Shown: positions 1 to 10,336 of the stretch, in pieces
How the letters are laid out: each line of letters begins with the position of its first letter
Position numbering within the stretch: the first letter of the stretch is position 1
Assembly (NCBI GenBank): GCA_963556695.1
Contig: CAUWAG010000018.1
Span: 992,001 to 1,056,000, forward strand
Direction: 5' to 3'
Origin: Anthostomella pinea
Taxonomy: Eukaryota; Ascomycota; Sordariomycetes; Xylariales; Xylariaceae
Length of the DNA: 64,000 bases
Program-made: the position numbers and the translations under genes
Notes under the pieces: model-generated
Databases searched by the model: none
The model's input: the letters and a program-made list of their open reading frames with translations, nothing else
What the model was told of the DNA's origin: nothing

Positions 1-755
1 GAAACCAGCCGCAGTCGCCGCGTTGTAGTCCTTACACAGGTCGGCGATATCCGATCTGTCTTTTAAAGCATCGTAGTCTGCCAAATTCGCACAGTAGACT
101 ATGAGCTCGAATCAGCAGCTTTTTTCTGAGGGATTCATATGGTGAAATGGAACTGAGGCGTGCGAGGAACAAGGGGATTGAGAGCTTGCTTACACCTAAA
201 TGGAAATGTATCGCTATAGCTTTCGTCACTATCTTCTTGCCAAGCTGCAGGCTTTTGGTGCTCGTGTTCCAGGCCGAACACATGGCCGAGTTCATGCGCG
301 CAGAGAGCGGCCGTTGCTGTGGGGGACAAGTGCAATACATGTTCTTGCCCCTTGCCGGCATAACCCAAATCCGCCCAGGACCCCTGTTCGCCGCCGAATT
401 CGATGTGCAGCACCTCGCCGTCTTTATCTTTGTCATCGCAAACAGGCTTGCCGTGGCTCTTTGAGGGCTCAAACTGTAGACTGGAGTAAGGAGCCACGGC
501 GTCCTGCCAGAGTTTCCAGCTGTCTTTGACGAGCTGGAGCAGCTTCTCGTACTCGTCTCCCTCGCTACCAACACCGTCCAAACACCACTGAACTTTGGCC
601 TCGGGCCAAGGCTTGCCTTTGGTGCCTGAGCCATCCGGCTTGATCATAAAGTACCTCTTGGAAAGGTTGGGAACATCCCCCGCAGGCTTGATACCAGGGG
701 ATGCTAATGTCTGCATCAGAAAAAGAGCCGCGACGACGCCATACTTCAATGTCAT
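1..755 (-). CDS. Secreted zinc metalloprotease (metzincin type), 3' end cut by window edge
   Basis: The gene starts at the ATG at 755 and runs leftwards off the window. The first 18-20 residues (MTLKYGVVAALFLMQTLA) form a signal peptide, so the product is probably secreted. Residues 154-164 read HELGHVFGLEH, the HExxHxxGxxH zinc site of metzincins; the three His bind zinc and the Glu is the catalytic base. An intron of about 116 nt (78-193) is supported by GTAAGC and a CAG acceptor; the frame then continues with DIADLCKDYNAA to the edge. The overall form resembles astacin-like fungal metallopeptidases, but the family assignment within metzincins is inferred from the zinc motif only. The C-terminus, including any Met-turn, lies outside the window. 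Neighbour to the right is a gene-free stretch. Confidence 0.85.
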
Positions 756-2374
756 CTTCCGGGATGTAGGTTGGATAGTCGGGGGGTTTGAGGGGTGATG
801 AGGCCTGGAAAGCGACAGGGAAATGGAAGCTGAAGTATAACTAGAGTATTGCAGCTAACGCAATTCCCCAAGACGACTTTCTGCTCTTATACCTTACCAT
901 CGAAGCTGTCTGGGGAGCTGAGAAGCATGGTGTCTAATGAAGACCCAGTTCTGCCAGTCTTGCCACTACTTGGCATCATTGCCGTGACTCCGTTATGGGT
1001 AGAGCATCAATGCTATTTCGGGATACGCTAAAGTTGTAATTTTGGGGCCCTTCGGCAATGTTTTCGGGAGTCACGTTTGGGCCCCCAGTTAAATGGTCCT
1101 TAAGGCAGGAATTGGGTCTATGTGGCTCTCTACCTGGACCTGAATCCTTCCACTTTCTCCCAAGGCCACAGTTAGCCATGCTTTCTAGCACCTCACCAGG
1201 CAGTCGTCGTAACTTCGTCGTGGACGGAGAATTAATCACGTTTCGTACTAGGCTACAGTGCCGTTAATGGGACCCCTTGGTGACCTCAACTAAGTTTTAT
1301 AAATATATGTCGTGACTTATTGTGGGGGAAGGATCGATTACAGGAAGGACCGATTGCATTACGGCACAGGCTGAGAATAGCGTTATAGGTACCTCAATGA
1401 CGGTAAGGGGCTCTCACAATCTCCAGTATAGGTAGGTAAGTAGTCAAAGGATTCGAGGATGTGGGACTTGGAAGGAAGGGGTCGGTGGGCGCGAACCAAT
1501 GAGGACTCATGGTAACTTAGTCTTCAACCCATGAGGTCAGAGGAAGGTGGAATCTTCGGAGGCAGCCGTGAAAGTTCCACGTAGTAGTCATGCATCATTG
1601 CCGAGTTACCGAGTAGATTACACTTTTTAATCGAATTCTTGACAACACACACACCCTGCTTTGCAATGATCGAGCTTGGACATCTGAGGGTCGTATCCAT
1701 ATGTAAGATGAACTTCCTGCCCTCGACATGTGACTCTGTGTTGGTCGTCAATCCACCTGCAGTCAGTCACCTTAAGTGAACGTATTTATCTGCCTACGTT
1801 CATCATGCTTAGAATATATACAATCGTTCAAGAGCAGCAATACCGCAAAAGCACCGAACGACTCTTCTTAGATCGTGGCAGCGTATCAACTTATCCCTAG
1901 ATGTTCGTATGTTTGTTTGTTTTGTATTTAACGTGGGGGGTAGCTCCTCAGTAGTGCAGACCACGCCTCCCAGAGCCTCTGCATCGCAGGGTTGTGGAGG
2001 TCTCAAGAAAATAAGTACAGTCAGTCCCGCTCACGGGCCCATCCCCGTTGTTGCGGCGGTATGACCTTGGGGTCATCCATCTGGTCCTTCAAGAACAGTT
2101 ATCTATCGGAGACAGATTATTGAAAAGAACTTGCTCTTCTCCACGAATTTTGCCCATTCTGTGCTCCTCTCCCCTAAGTATTGTAAACAGGCTGTCCTAG
2201 GCGAGTACCTATGCAATAACCGATTTTTTCCTAGCCTCTTACAAAAGAAAATATGTTGTGGTGTTTTCTTTTCACCACAGCTGCAGTGGTTGTTCGAGTC
2301 AACCTAGATGTTCGTATGATACGCTTCCTCTGGCTCTGCCACTCTTTCAACCTTCATCAGGCGTCTCTAAACAC

Positions 2375-2480
2375 GAGACTTCATGTTTTCGAACCCAGCA
2401 GATTGAGGGATTGCACCAATACCTTCGTGAATTCGGGCTCTGCCACAGCCTTGAGCAAAAATGGCGTTTCTCCGTTTTGC
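2375..2480 (+). repeat. Diverged repeat copy A
   Basis: This stretch aligns in the same orientation with 3434-3540. Shared blocks include AACCCAGCAG, CTCTGCC and CCTTGAGCAAA. In the first 46 positions I count about eight or nine transitions, one transversion and one gap, a transition bias as expected from RIP or deamination. The element type is unknown. No terminal repeats or coding capacity were recognised. Confidence 0.55.
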
Positions 2481-3433
2481 GGCTACGGGCGGGACCCTCG
2501 CGCCAAAGAGGAAACTTAACAGAGCTCGACGGGACGCTAATCAGTTATAGATAAGTTGACCAAAGAGCTTCGCTGGAATAGTTCGTAAGTAGAGTGATAA
2601 GCCTCAATAAGCTAACGGTACCGCACGACCAAAGGGGTAAAACTTGCGCCAAAGAGCAAATAATGTACCTTGACAGGGCGCATTAGACTTCATGGTCCCC
2701 AACGCGGCCGTCTAAGCGATGGCAGTAACAACATTATCAACACTGCATTTGAAATGTGACTGGGAGCATGGACTGGTATATCGCATATTATGTGTGCCCC
2801 AGGGATACCTCTCTGGTCTGAAGTCCAGTAACAAGGCGGTTAGCAGCGCGTGACAGCCGCTAGGCTTCGCTGCTCGAAGTCAGCCTAACGAACCACCCAT
2901 CTGTCATGCATAACGTAACCTCCACCAACACAAGTCAACCCAACCAAACTCGACCAAAGAATAACTCCAAAGACCCAGAGAGCCGACCGAACAACAGCCA
3001 GAAAGACGACGCCATTGCAAAACACCTAGTCTTCCGGGCTTCTAGCGCATGGGGTTCTTCTACGTATATGGTGCCCTCGCAGCACAACTCATACAAAAAC
3101 ACTGACGCTTCAACCATAACCTTTTCCGCATGAAACTCAAAGCAGTTGACAGGGCCTTGCCACTGAGCGTAAGGAAATAAGTATACCCAACATGAGCTTA
3201 TTAGTACGAAGGTGGCTTATACATAGAGTTAGTTTGTGATTTAGAGTTCCTACCAGAGAGGCGCCGTCTCTCGAGAAGAGCTATAAACTTTTTGTAAATA
3301 TAGTTGACCATACGCTCAACGGACCTCACCGTTCACAAAGCCTTTAATTTAGTCAACTACTCTGATCCGCATAGATCCACAACTGTTCTCCGAAACAACG
3401 AGCTACGCATATAATAAACTAGGCCAAGTAGAT

Positions 3434-3540
3434 GAGACTCCGTGTTCCCAACCCAGCAGAATGAGAGATTGTATCGATGTTGTGGAATCAATTTAGACTC
3501 TGCCGTAACCTTGAGCAAATTAACGATTTTATTAAATTTT
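3434..3540 (+). repeat. Diverged repeat copy B
   Basis: Partner of the copy at 2375-2480. This copy shows GAGACTCCGTGTTCCC and then AACCCAGCAG where copy A shows GAGACTTCATGTTTTCG and the same AACCCAGCAG. The two lie about 1 kb apart. They could be internal duplicates of one decayed element or two insertions. Confidence 0.55.
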
Positions 3541-3803
3541 TTAGTAGCTCATGGCTAAACTCTGTTCTTTTTCTTCTCAGAACCTTAACGCCATGGCTCC
3601 AGCGAAACCTTCTTACACCTTTTCCGACGAGTTACAAGAGCTCTATTTAAAGATGAATCCTCCCACCTGAATCTCGCGAAGATTTTCTCCACGGACCACA
3701 CCCAATCATCACTTCCCAACGTCACGCAGAACATACCACTCTCAAGCAGATGAGAGGATACGCCAACAATCGCTTGTATTGCTGAGCAAGGAACGAAGGC
3801 ATA

Positions 3804-4886
3804 ATGTCGTTGTCCAAGTACTTCACCAAGCCAACCGGCTCCCGGAGCGGTTCCCCGAGGGACTTCCCGCAGTTTCCAAGGCTCGCCCAAGAGATGCAAG
3901 GTGCGACATGGGAGTTTGCAATCCAGGCCTCGCTATCACTGCAAAGAATACATTTCGACGAACCTCCTTTAGAAGACTACAAGCGCTCTCGAGTGCCGAT
4001 AATAGGCGCCGGAGTGTCACTGCCAGCAGTCGGCCGTGCCTGCCACAGAGCGAGGCAGCTGGCGCTCGAGAAATACATCTTCCTCATCGTATGTCCCAGG
4101 ATCGATCCGAAAATCATACATCAACCCCTGTGCCGCGAGACGTGCCAGTCTATTCGCCAAGTTGCCATTTCCACCAAGGGCGGCGCGAGTAAGTTACGAG
4201 CCCTTTCCTTACGTTTTGGAGGCATTTCCCTCTCCCGCCAGGCCGCAGTGGAAGAGAGTGGTTGCTGACCTCGTCCAGTGCTGCCGATACTGCAAGACGC
4301 CGCCCTGTTCCCGCAGCTCCGCAGAGTCCTCCTCATCACCGAGACCCACCGCGTAGACTACAGACAGCTTCTACCGCTGTGGCGTATCTTGCCATCGACG
4401 CGGGTCCCAACCCTGTTTCATCTGCAGGAGTTCCGCGTTTCTGCCTCCTTTTCGAGACTGCCGATCGAGCCCATTGACTTTTCGATGCCCCGCGCAAAGA
4501 AGTTCCCAGGCAAATGCGGCCCCGACGAGGTCGGGCCCCGGGCCGTTAACCTGATGCGGCACGAATGGACTGCCAGGCTCTCGACCCCGCCCCCGACTCC
4601 GTCCCGAGCTGGGCTGATCATACCCGAGCCCGAGCTCTCACAGCAGCGTGCCGTTCCCGAGTTCACTCCATGTGTGGCGATCCTGCCTTTGGTCCCCAAG
4701 GTCCAGTACGCGCGGATTTTCCTAATTCTCCTGATCATGACTGTGGTGCTTACAAGCCCCTTTATACAATTCTGGTTGTTAACGGTAAACTGGGATGTCA
4801 GAACCAAGGTCCATTCACTTGTCATGACGCAGATGATTTCTAGCCTCATCTTGTGTCTGCTTGTGTTTGTACTTATAGAAATCTAG
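3804..4886 (+). CDS. 2EXR-domain (F-box-like) fungal protein with two C-terminal membrane segments
   Basis: I read two exons: 3804-4188 and 4279-4886. The 90-nt intron starts GTAAGT and ends TCCAG, and joining keeps the frame (A plus TG makes an ATG codon in the middle). The product is 330 aa. Residues around 22-40 (FPQFPRLAQEMQGATWEFAI) resemble the start of the fungal 2EXR domain, normally F-P-LP-E-R-IW-A. LPAVGRACHRARQLAL matches the PPALLxVCRESRxxAL segment, and ITETHRVDY with FPQLRRVLL fits the later part of the domain. Unusually for the family, residues about 274-298 and 310-330 are strongly hydrophobic and look like two membrane helices ending the protein. Function is unknown; family members are abundant and variable in filamentous ascomycetes. 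The domain call is good, the membrane topology is inferred. Confidence 0.65.
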
Positions 4887-5578
4887 CTTTTGCTCTTCCC
4901 CCGCGGTTGAAGAGCTTGGTAATAAATATATTACGAACCATCAACTTGTCGTGCGTCGGAAGTAGGGGTGGCAGGGGCTTAGAATAGTCCTTGAAATAAC
5001 TGGGCGGGATCACGCCGAAAACCTGCTTACCTCACTGCAAAGCGTCTTCTTCGTGCCCTGGGTGGATTTAACCGTGTGCAAGCTGACGAGACAGATGTAC
5101 GAAAATAAGCCGTCCCTGTCTTCCGGGCATCTGCTGAGTCTGAGGGAATTGGTGTTGAGCGGCAGTATCGAGTCAATGATGATGTATTAGCAAGGACATC
5201 TAGTGAAGCCCCAGTGCCGTTTGGCTTGTCGGATTAGGTGAGGGTGGTGGATGCGGCTTGTTGTGACTTGATATACCAACGTACATGTACTTTAAACGTT
5301 TTAAACGAAGCAGGCAAGACCGAGCACGAGTGACGAGTTGAGTCACAGTCTATAAGAGGAAGGGGCATACACCCAACTGAGGGAGTGACTTTGCGTTGGG
5401 TCCCAGGCCATGCACTGAACTGCGACTGTGAGTGTGTGCGCGAACCCACCTCGACGCGTCGTTCGTGTCTCTTAATCTTTCCATCATCATTTGAAGACCT
5501 CGTGGTCAGTGGTCACAGTTATCATTCCCATATTTTCGCAGCCTTGCTGTTGCCTCCACTTCGAAGCCCAGGCCGAAC
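4887..5578. other. Intergenic, no gene seen
   Basis: About 690 bases between the 2EXR and BTB genes. No domain-bearing frame was found on either strand. The last 150 bases before 5579 are pyrimidine-rich and would serve as promoter and leader of the BTB gene. Confidence 0.5.
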
Positions 5579-6964
5579 ATGGCAGAACCTGAAGAAACAC
5601 TCCAGGTGCAGCAGGAAAGCTCTGCAAGCACCGTGGGGTTTAACGTGGATTGCCCCCAATGCCTGACACAGTTTCCTGATCCGATGAGCTTCGGCGAGGA
5701 TGGCGATCTCATCCTCGAGGTCGGCGACGTTCAGTGCTACCATATCGTCAAGCAAGAAGAGCCGGCGCAGCGAACGAGACGTGCCGTCTTCGAAGTGTGC
5801 TCTAAGACATTATCCCACTCCTCGCCCGTGATGAAGGAGATGATGTGCCGCGGCATCGCCGAATCCAACTCGAACGGCGACCAGCAGTGGGAGTTGGACT
5901 TGCGAGAGGACGATCCGGAGGGTCTCGTGGTCCTGCTCAACATCATGCATCTCCGCTTCGACCTGGTCCCTACTAACGCCATGGATCTCGAGGCCTTGTA
6001 CCACATCGCTGTTCTAGCGTACAAGTACGACCTGGCCCATCTCCTCCGGCCGTGGCGCGGGAGTTGGGCACACGTGATGAGTGAAGAGTGCGAAGATTTC
6101 CGCTTCTGCAAAAAAACGTCGCCGAATGGCAATCTCGAGAAGCGAGTGGTGAGTTGCATCCAACCACCCCTGCCTTTCTCTGGGCCTTACCATCTCGAAA
6201 GAGCCCATGTGTGGTTGTTCCAGTGCGCCAAGTTGATGATGAAGAAACCCTCCTCCCGAAATATCTCTGAACCCACCAGTGACCACCACTAACTCTGGAT
6301 TCTGCAGTTGATCGATTGGGTGATTAGGAGCAGGGCCCAGCTCAACAACTGTGCGCGATGCCTGGCGTGGAATAGCGGCGTTGGCGAACACGGGGCGCTC
6401 GTGCATGGTGCAACACTGAGTCCCAGATTCGGTGGCCTGTTGGAACCTCCAGAGCTCCTACGTGAGATGCCAATGTCTCACTCCCACAGCAACGGGCTAA
6501 CAACCTGGCTGTTAGGTGCAATTGATGACCTCCGATATCGATGCATCCGTGCCATACTGACACATACGAAAAATGCAATCACCAGCCAGATCGAAGGCAA
6601 GCCCAGCGGCTTGACTTGTCGATCAAATAAATCGAACGGCCACCTTCAGAAATAAGAAGTAACGCTCCTCGGCTTAGTCATCAAAGCCTTGTTCCAGCAC
6701 GAGCTTTGGCCGCTGCCAAAGACATCTGCTTATAAGTCAACTCCTACGCATTTGATTGCGACACTCCAGGATATGGAAGTGACAACTCTCTGGAATCATG
6801 ATGAATGCTGGCGGGACCTGGTAAAACCGTTGTATGATTTGGCAGCCGGCGTTTCATTCAAGCTGCCCGAGGCAAAGGAACCGGGCGATTCTGAGGTGAT
6901 GGCTGATTGTTTCGAACCGTCAAAGACTCAACGACACACCCACAAGCGCCGCCGCAAAGACTGA
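5579..6964 (+). pseudogene. BTB/POZ-domain protein, probably with one in-frame stop
   Basis: Exon 1 is 5579-6148 (190 codons), then GTGAGT and an intron to CTGCAG at 6307. Exon 2 begins at 6308 in the same frame. Residues about 42-160 form a BTB fold: GDLILEVGD, FEVCSKTLSHSSPVMKEMM, then DPEGLVVLLNIMHLRFD and LYHIAVLAYKYDLAHLLRPW. This is the large fungal family in which BTB is followed by a helical tail with LLEPPELL. After exon 2 the frame hits TAA at 6653-6655 and then continues in the same frame with TLLGLVIKAL, ELWPLP and LIATLQDMEV to a basic end KRRRKD at 6964. Either TAA is a nonsense change (CAA to TAA is a CpA transition) or a short unrecognised intron removes it; no good donor is visible, so I favour a broken gene. 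If the stop is real, the protein keeps the whole BTB domain and loses about 100 residues. Confidence 0.6.
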
Positions 6965-7109
6965 TCAGGGGCGCTCGCCACATGGGGCGATACGAGGCTT
7001 CTGTAGTCTGCGTAACCGGCGAAGGATATTGCAGAATTTCTTTCGGCCCCAACAGGAGCGGTTGAAAAAGCACTTTGAAAAATTGCCCGAACCAATTCGA
7101 CTTTCCTAG

Positions 7110-7566
7110 GGCATAGTGGCGGAATACTCTCCAAACGGCAGCTTATCCCACTGCAGGTGGTTCGAGTTCGTCGACGACCTGGGAGCTGAGAGAAATGTGA
7201 TGGAAATCAATCTGCCCAGATCGCACCTGGACTTGGGTGTGTGGACTGCAAAAGGAACGAGTAAAAGGTAAGTAACAGGAAAACCGCAAAACGTCATGCA
7301 AGTACCGTCTGACCATAGCTAGGTGTCAGCCGAGGTAGCAGACCAGGTAATGGACCACGGCAGCAGGAATCATCCAGACAACAAAACATTGCTAGAGTTG
7401 AACGATACCAGATTACTTGATTTACGGTACTCGCGCTGAGTAGGCTGGCAAAGCTGAGAACGTTGGACGTCAAGACGTGGAGAAAATTCAGCCAACAAAG
7501 TGTCAAGATTAGGAGATACCAAATCGAGGCATACATGGAAGAAGGAGTAAACCGTGACGAGGACAA
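7110..7566 (+). pseudogene. Relic of an uncharacterised gene
   Basis: Two plus-strand pieces look coding. The first is bounded by CCTAG at 7109 and GTAAGT at 7268 and reads IVAEYSPNGSLSHCRWFEF and VMEINLPRSHLDLGVW. The second, after 7320, reads KTLLELNDTRLLDLRYSR, meets a stop, and continues one frame over with LAKLRTLDVKTWRKF and VKIRRYQIEAYMEEGV to a stop at 7566. The frame change near 7436 and the failed splice phase between the pieces argue for decay. No domain was recognised and the 5' part is missing or unreadable. It directly follows the damaged BTB gene. Confidence 0.35.
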
Positions 7567-7815
7567 TTATTAGCTCATCATAATGGACGTCTGAACCTCG
7601 AAGCTGTGACAGATCAACAAGGAGCATGATGCACACACTTTCATCAATCTGCCAATACACAGTCCGGCTACAGTGTAATACACTGTGCTTCACCTCATCG
7701 ATCAATTCCACATATCACTTACCACGCTCATAATCGAATCTCAAATCTCAACGTATTATCCTCTTCTTACTTCACCTACCTACTTACAAGAATAAGATTA
7801 CCTCAATAACCAAAT

Positions 7816-7842
7816 ATGAAGACACAAGAGCACGGGCACTGA
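7816..7842 (+). promoter_or_regulatory. Candidate 8-codon upstream ORF before the SWIM gene
   Basis: ATG at 7816 opens an eight-codon frame that stops with TGA at 7840-7842, two bases before the ATG of the main coding region at 7845. If the transcript starts upstream of 7816, ribosomes would have to reinitiate or skip this start. Transcript start is not known. Confidence 0.4.
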
Positions 7843-7844
7843 TC

Positions 7845-8810
7845 ATGGCCTCAACCCTCCCGCCCCCAAGAACCCTCCTAACCTCCCTCTTCACAACCCT
7901 CACCTCGACCCCCACCATCGCACCTCCGGCACAGGCGCAGACACAACCACAACCACAACCCCGGCCACCGGGACCACACCCAAGCACAACCACAACCACA
8001 ACCAGCAAAACCAACACAGTCACCACCAACCCGCTCAAAGTCCTCCCACCCGCCTACCGCCCCCTCCTCACGACCCTGCACGTGCTCTACCCATCCACGC
8101 TGCTCCCCGCGCTGGACCTGCTGGACCGGCGACTCGTAACACACATAATTATACAAGACGGAAACGCACCCACCGCAGAAAGACCTGGCGCCGAACAAGA
8201 CCCCAAAGCCAAAGCCAGACCTCCTCCTACCAAGAGGCCCGGGGCCGCAGCCGCATACCACCTAGTCCGTTCCGCCCAGCCGCAACAACAACTCCGTGCC
8301 AACCGACCCAACCCCAACGCCGCCGTGGCGCGGGGCGCCGTGTACGTGGTGCGCCTGCAGGCGTGGAATTGCACGTGTGCGGCTTTTGCGTTCTGTGCGT
8401 TTCCGCGGGAGGACAACACCAACACCTATCTAAGCCATAACAATGATCATGGTATGGATGTAGACATGAACCTAAACTCCTACGATATCGCCCCCGCGTC
8501 AGCGTCAGCGTCTGCATCAACCTCCACGTCTGCACCTGTACCCAACAGGCAACACAACCAACCCGTCAGAAGAACCGGAAGGACATCAGGGCCCGAGGAC
8601 GGCGGGAGCAAGCAGGACGAAGACGAAGGCTGGGAGTTCGGCGGGCTGAGCATAGACGGGACAGACGGCAGCGGCATCGCCAGCGTGCCGTGCTGCAAGC
8701 ACCTGCTGGCCTGCGTCCTGGCGGAGCGGTGGAGCGCGCTGCTGGGCGGGCATGTGGACGAGAGGGTCGTGGGCAGGGAGGAGGCGGCTGGCCTGGTCGG
8801 GGATGTGTGA
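7845..8810 (+). CDS. SWIM-type zinc-finger protein (Sws1/Shu2-like)
   Basis: Single exon, 321 aa. The SWIM zinc motif CxCx(n)CxH is formed by C176-T-C178 and C284-K-H286, with the spacer stretched to about 105 residues by a low-complexity insert (runs of Ala-Ser, acidic patches). Residues 65-100 (PPAYRPLLTTLHVLYP, PALDLLDRR) are the conserved N-terminal block; residues 25-60 are Pro/Gln/Thr-rich. Fungal proteins of this form resemble S. pombe Sws1, a Rad51-paralogue partner in homologous recombination; that role is inferred by family. Start chosen as the first ATG with the conserved block downstream. It is convergent with RPN8, with 287 bp between stop codons. A small upstream ORF ends two bases before the start. 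Confidence 0.7.
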   Translation: MASTLPPPRTLLTSLFTTLTSTPTIAPPAQAQTQPQPQPRPPGPHPSTTTTTTSKTNTVTTNPLKVLPPAYRPLLTTLHVLYPSTLLPALDLLDRRLVTHIIIQDGNAPTAERPGAEQDPKAKARPPPTKRPGAAAAYHLVRSAQPQQQLRANRPNPNAAVARGAVYVVRLQAWNCTCAAFAFCAFPREDNTNTYLSHNNDHGMDVDMNLNSYDIAPASASASASTSTSAPVPNRQHNQPVRRTGRTSGPEDGGSKQDEDEGWEFGGLSIDGTDGSGIASVPCCKHLLACVLAERWSALLGGHVDERVVGREEAAGLVGDV

Positions 8811-9097
8811 AACGGTACCACTGTGTGCGGTGTCATGCGCTTTAACGACTGATGAGTTTATGATGTTACGAGAGTGAAGATACCATGAGGAAAGCTATTA
8901 TGTCGTCTGACAGTCACGTAGTGTTGTCACCCAGTCAAGAATGCAAGGCTTGTCATATCCCGAATCGAAGGTTTGCCCAAGTTCTGTATTTGTGTGTGGC
9001 CCCTTTTAGTCACACACGCGGCCTCTCTTCTGAAGCCAGGATATCGTACAGAGCTTGTCGCTACTCAACACCGTCCATTGCACCGTCTTGGACATTC

Positions 9098-10336
9098 CTA
9101 TTTCTTCTTCTCCTTGTCGCCTCCCTTTTCGCCTCCCTTCTCTGGTGAGTCGGCGCCGGAGCTGTTGGCACTGCCCTCCTTCTTATCCTTCGTCTCCTTC
9201 TCGGCAGCGGCGGCGGCCTCCTCTTTCTTGGCCTCCTTCTCTTCCTAATAAGATGTTTGTTAGCAAGGCAGAAACAAAACTAATAAATCCTGAAGCTATA
9301 ATTACCTGCTGTTGCCGGTTCTGGATTTTGTTCTCGATCAAGTCGTGGAACGCGGTGATGGCGCGAATCAGACTGCTCAGGTAAATAGCCAGAAGCTGGT
9401 CGTTCGTCTTGACACTCATGGCGTATCCCAGCTCGCCCATATTGCCGCCCTTGCCATCACCACCAGGCTTGGGTGTCGAGAGGTTGGGCAGGAGGTTGAA
9501 TATGTCTTGGAGGTTACCGAGAACGGCATGGTTGACCGGTAATTGGCCATCCTGAACCTTCTTCAAGTAGGCCTGGATTTCGCGTAATCGGAGGTGGAGG
9601 CCTTGTAGGGATTGCAGCTGGTTTGTGATGCGGGTTGATAGAGTACCGATGGCAACATCGCGGATATCTCGAAGGAGGTGCTCAACACCAATCTCCTCTG
9701 CTTCCTCGGCTTCGATCGTCGAGGGGGTGTGTACGAAGGTCTTGGTTGTAGTCGTGCCGTCCTATCGATGTCCCGTGTCAGCCACTGATCTTTGGTCCAT
9801 ATTCATTTGCATCTTACATCCTTGATCTCCTCCACCGCAAAGTAAGCATCCGTCGGCACGCCGGACTCCTTCGGCTGGACATCGATAATGACTAGTAGAG
9901 GGTTCGGCGTATATCTCTTGAAGAGTTCGTTGATCTCAAGATCGGATGCGCGGAGCTTGGGACCGGAGTGGTACCAGCCTATTAACTTCTCCTTGGCGTT
10001 GACCTTCTTGAACATGTCGTTCATGTTCTCGACGTAGTTGTGGTCCAAGAACCATACCGACGGGTCATCGTTGTCCTCCTCGAAGGGAACTATGTGATAA
10101 ACCATGTCAGTCGGCAGCCGTTGCGAGATGGCGCATCATGGTGAGGACGGACCTGCGAAACTGTTTGATACCCGCACATTTTTGCCGTCGTTCTGACCCA
10201 GCAGCACGCCAACTACCCGCTTCCGTGTGCCTTTGGCCACGCGGTTGTAGTGATCTACGACGGACAGAAGAACTAGAGGGGCGACAGTGACGTTTCTGCT
10301 GACGAGTGACAGCGTCTCGGCTGTGGTGGCAGGCAT
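9098..10336 (-). CDS. RPN8: 26S proteasome regulatory subunit Rpn8 (PSMD7)
   Basis: Four exons join in frame: 10336-10153, 10089-9818, 9761-9306 and 9244-9098, giving 352 aa, the usual size. Residues about 12-150 are the MPN domain ([67 protein letters not shown]). The HxHx10D zinc site of the active partner Rpn11 is absent, as expected for this non-catalytic subunit. The middle part carries HLLRDIRD and the C-terminal helices used in lid assembly; the tail is Lys/Glu-rich. It pairs with Rpn11 in the proteasome lid. The upstream region (10337-11477) is shared head-to-head with ADK1. All splice ends are GT-AG (GTCCGT, GTAAGA and GTAATT donors). Confidence 0.95.

Larger units (their letters stand above)
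756..3803. other. 3 kb stretch without a convincing gene, with decayed repeats
   Basis: No reading frame here shows a recognisable domain, a codon-like pattern or paired splice sites. It is more AT-rich than the gene blocks. It contains two diverged copies of a repeat (near 2375-2480 and 3434-3540) that differ mainly by transitions, and a near-palindrome around 3256-3272 whose core CGCCGTCTCT recurs at 34113. The features suggest old, mutated repeat DNA and not functional coding sequence. The first few hundred bases next to 755 should hold the promoter of the protease gene. Confidence 0.5.
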
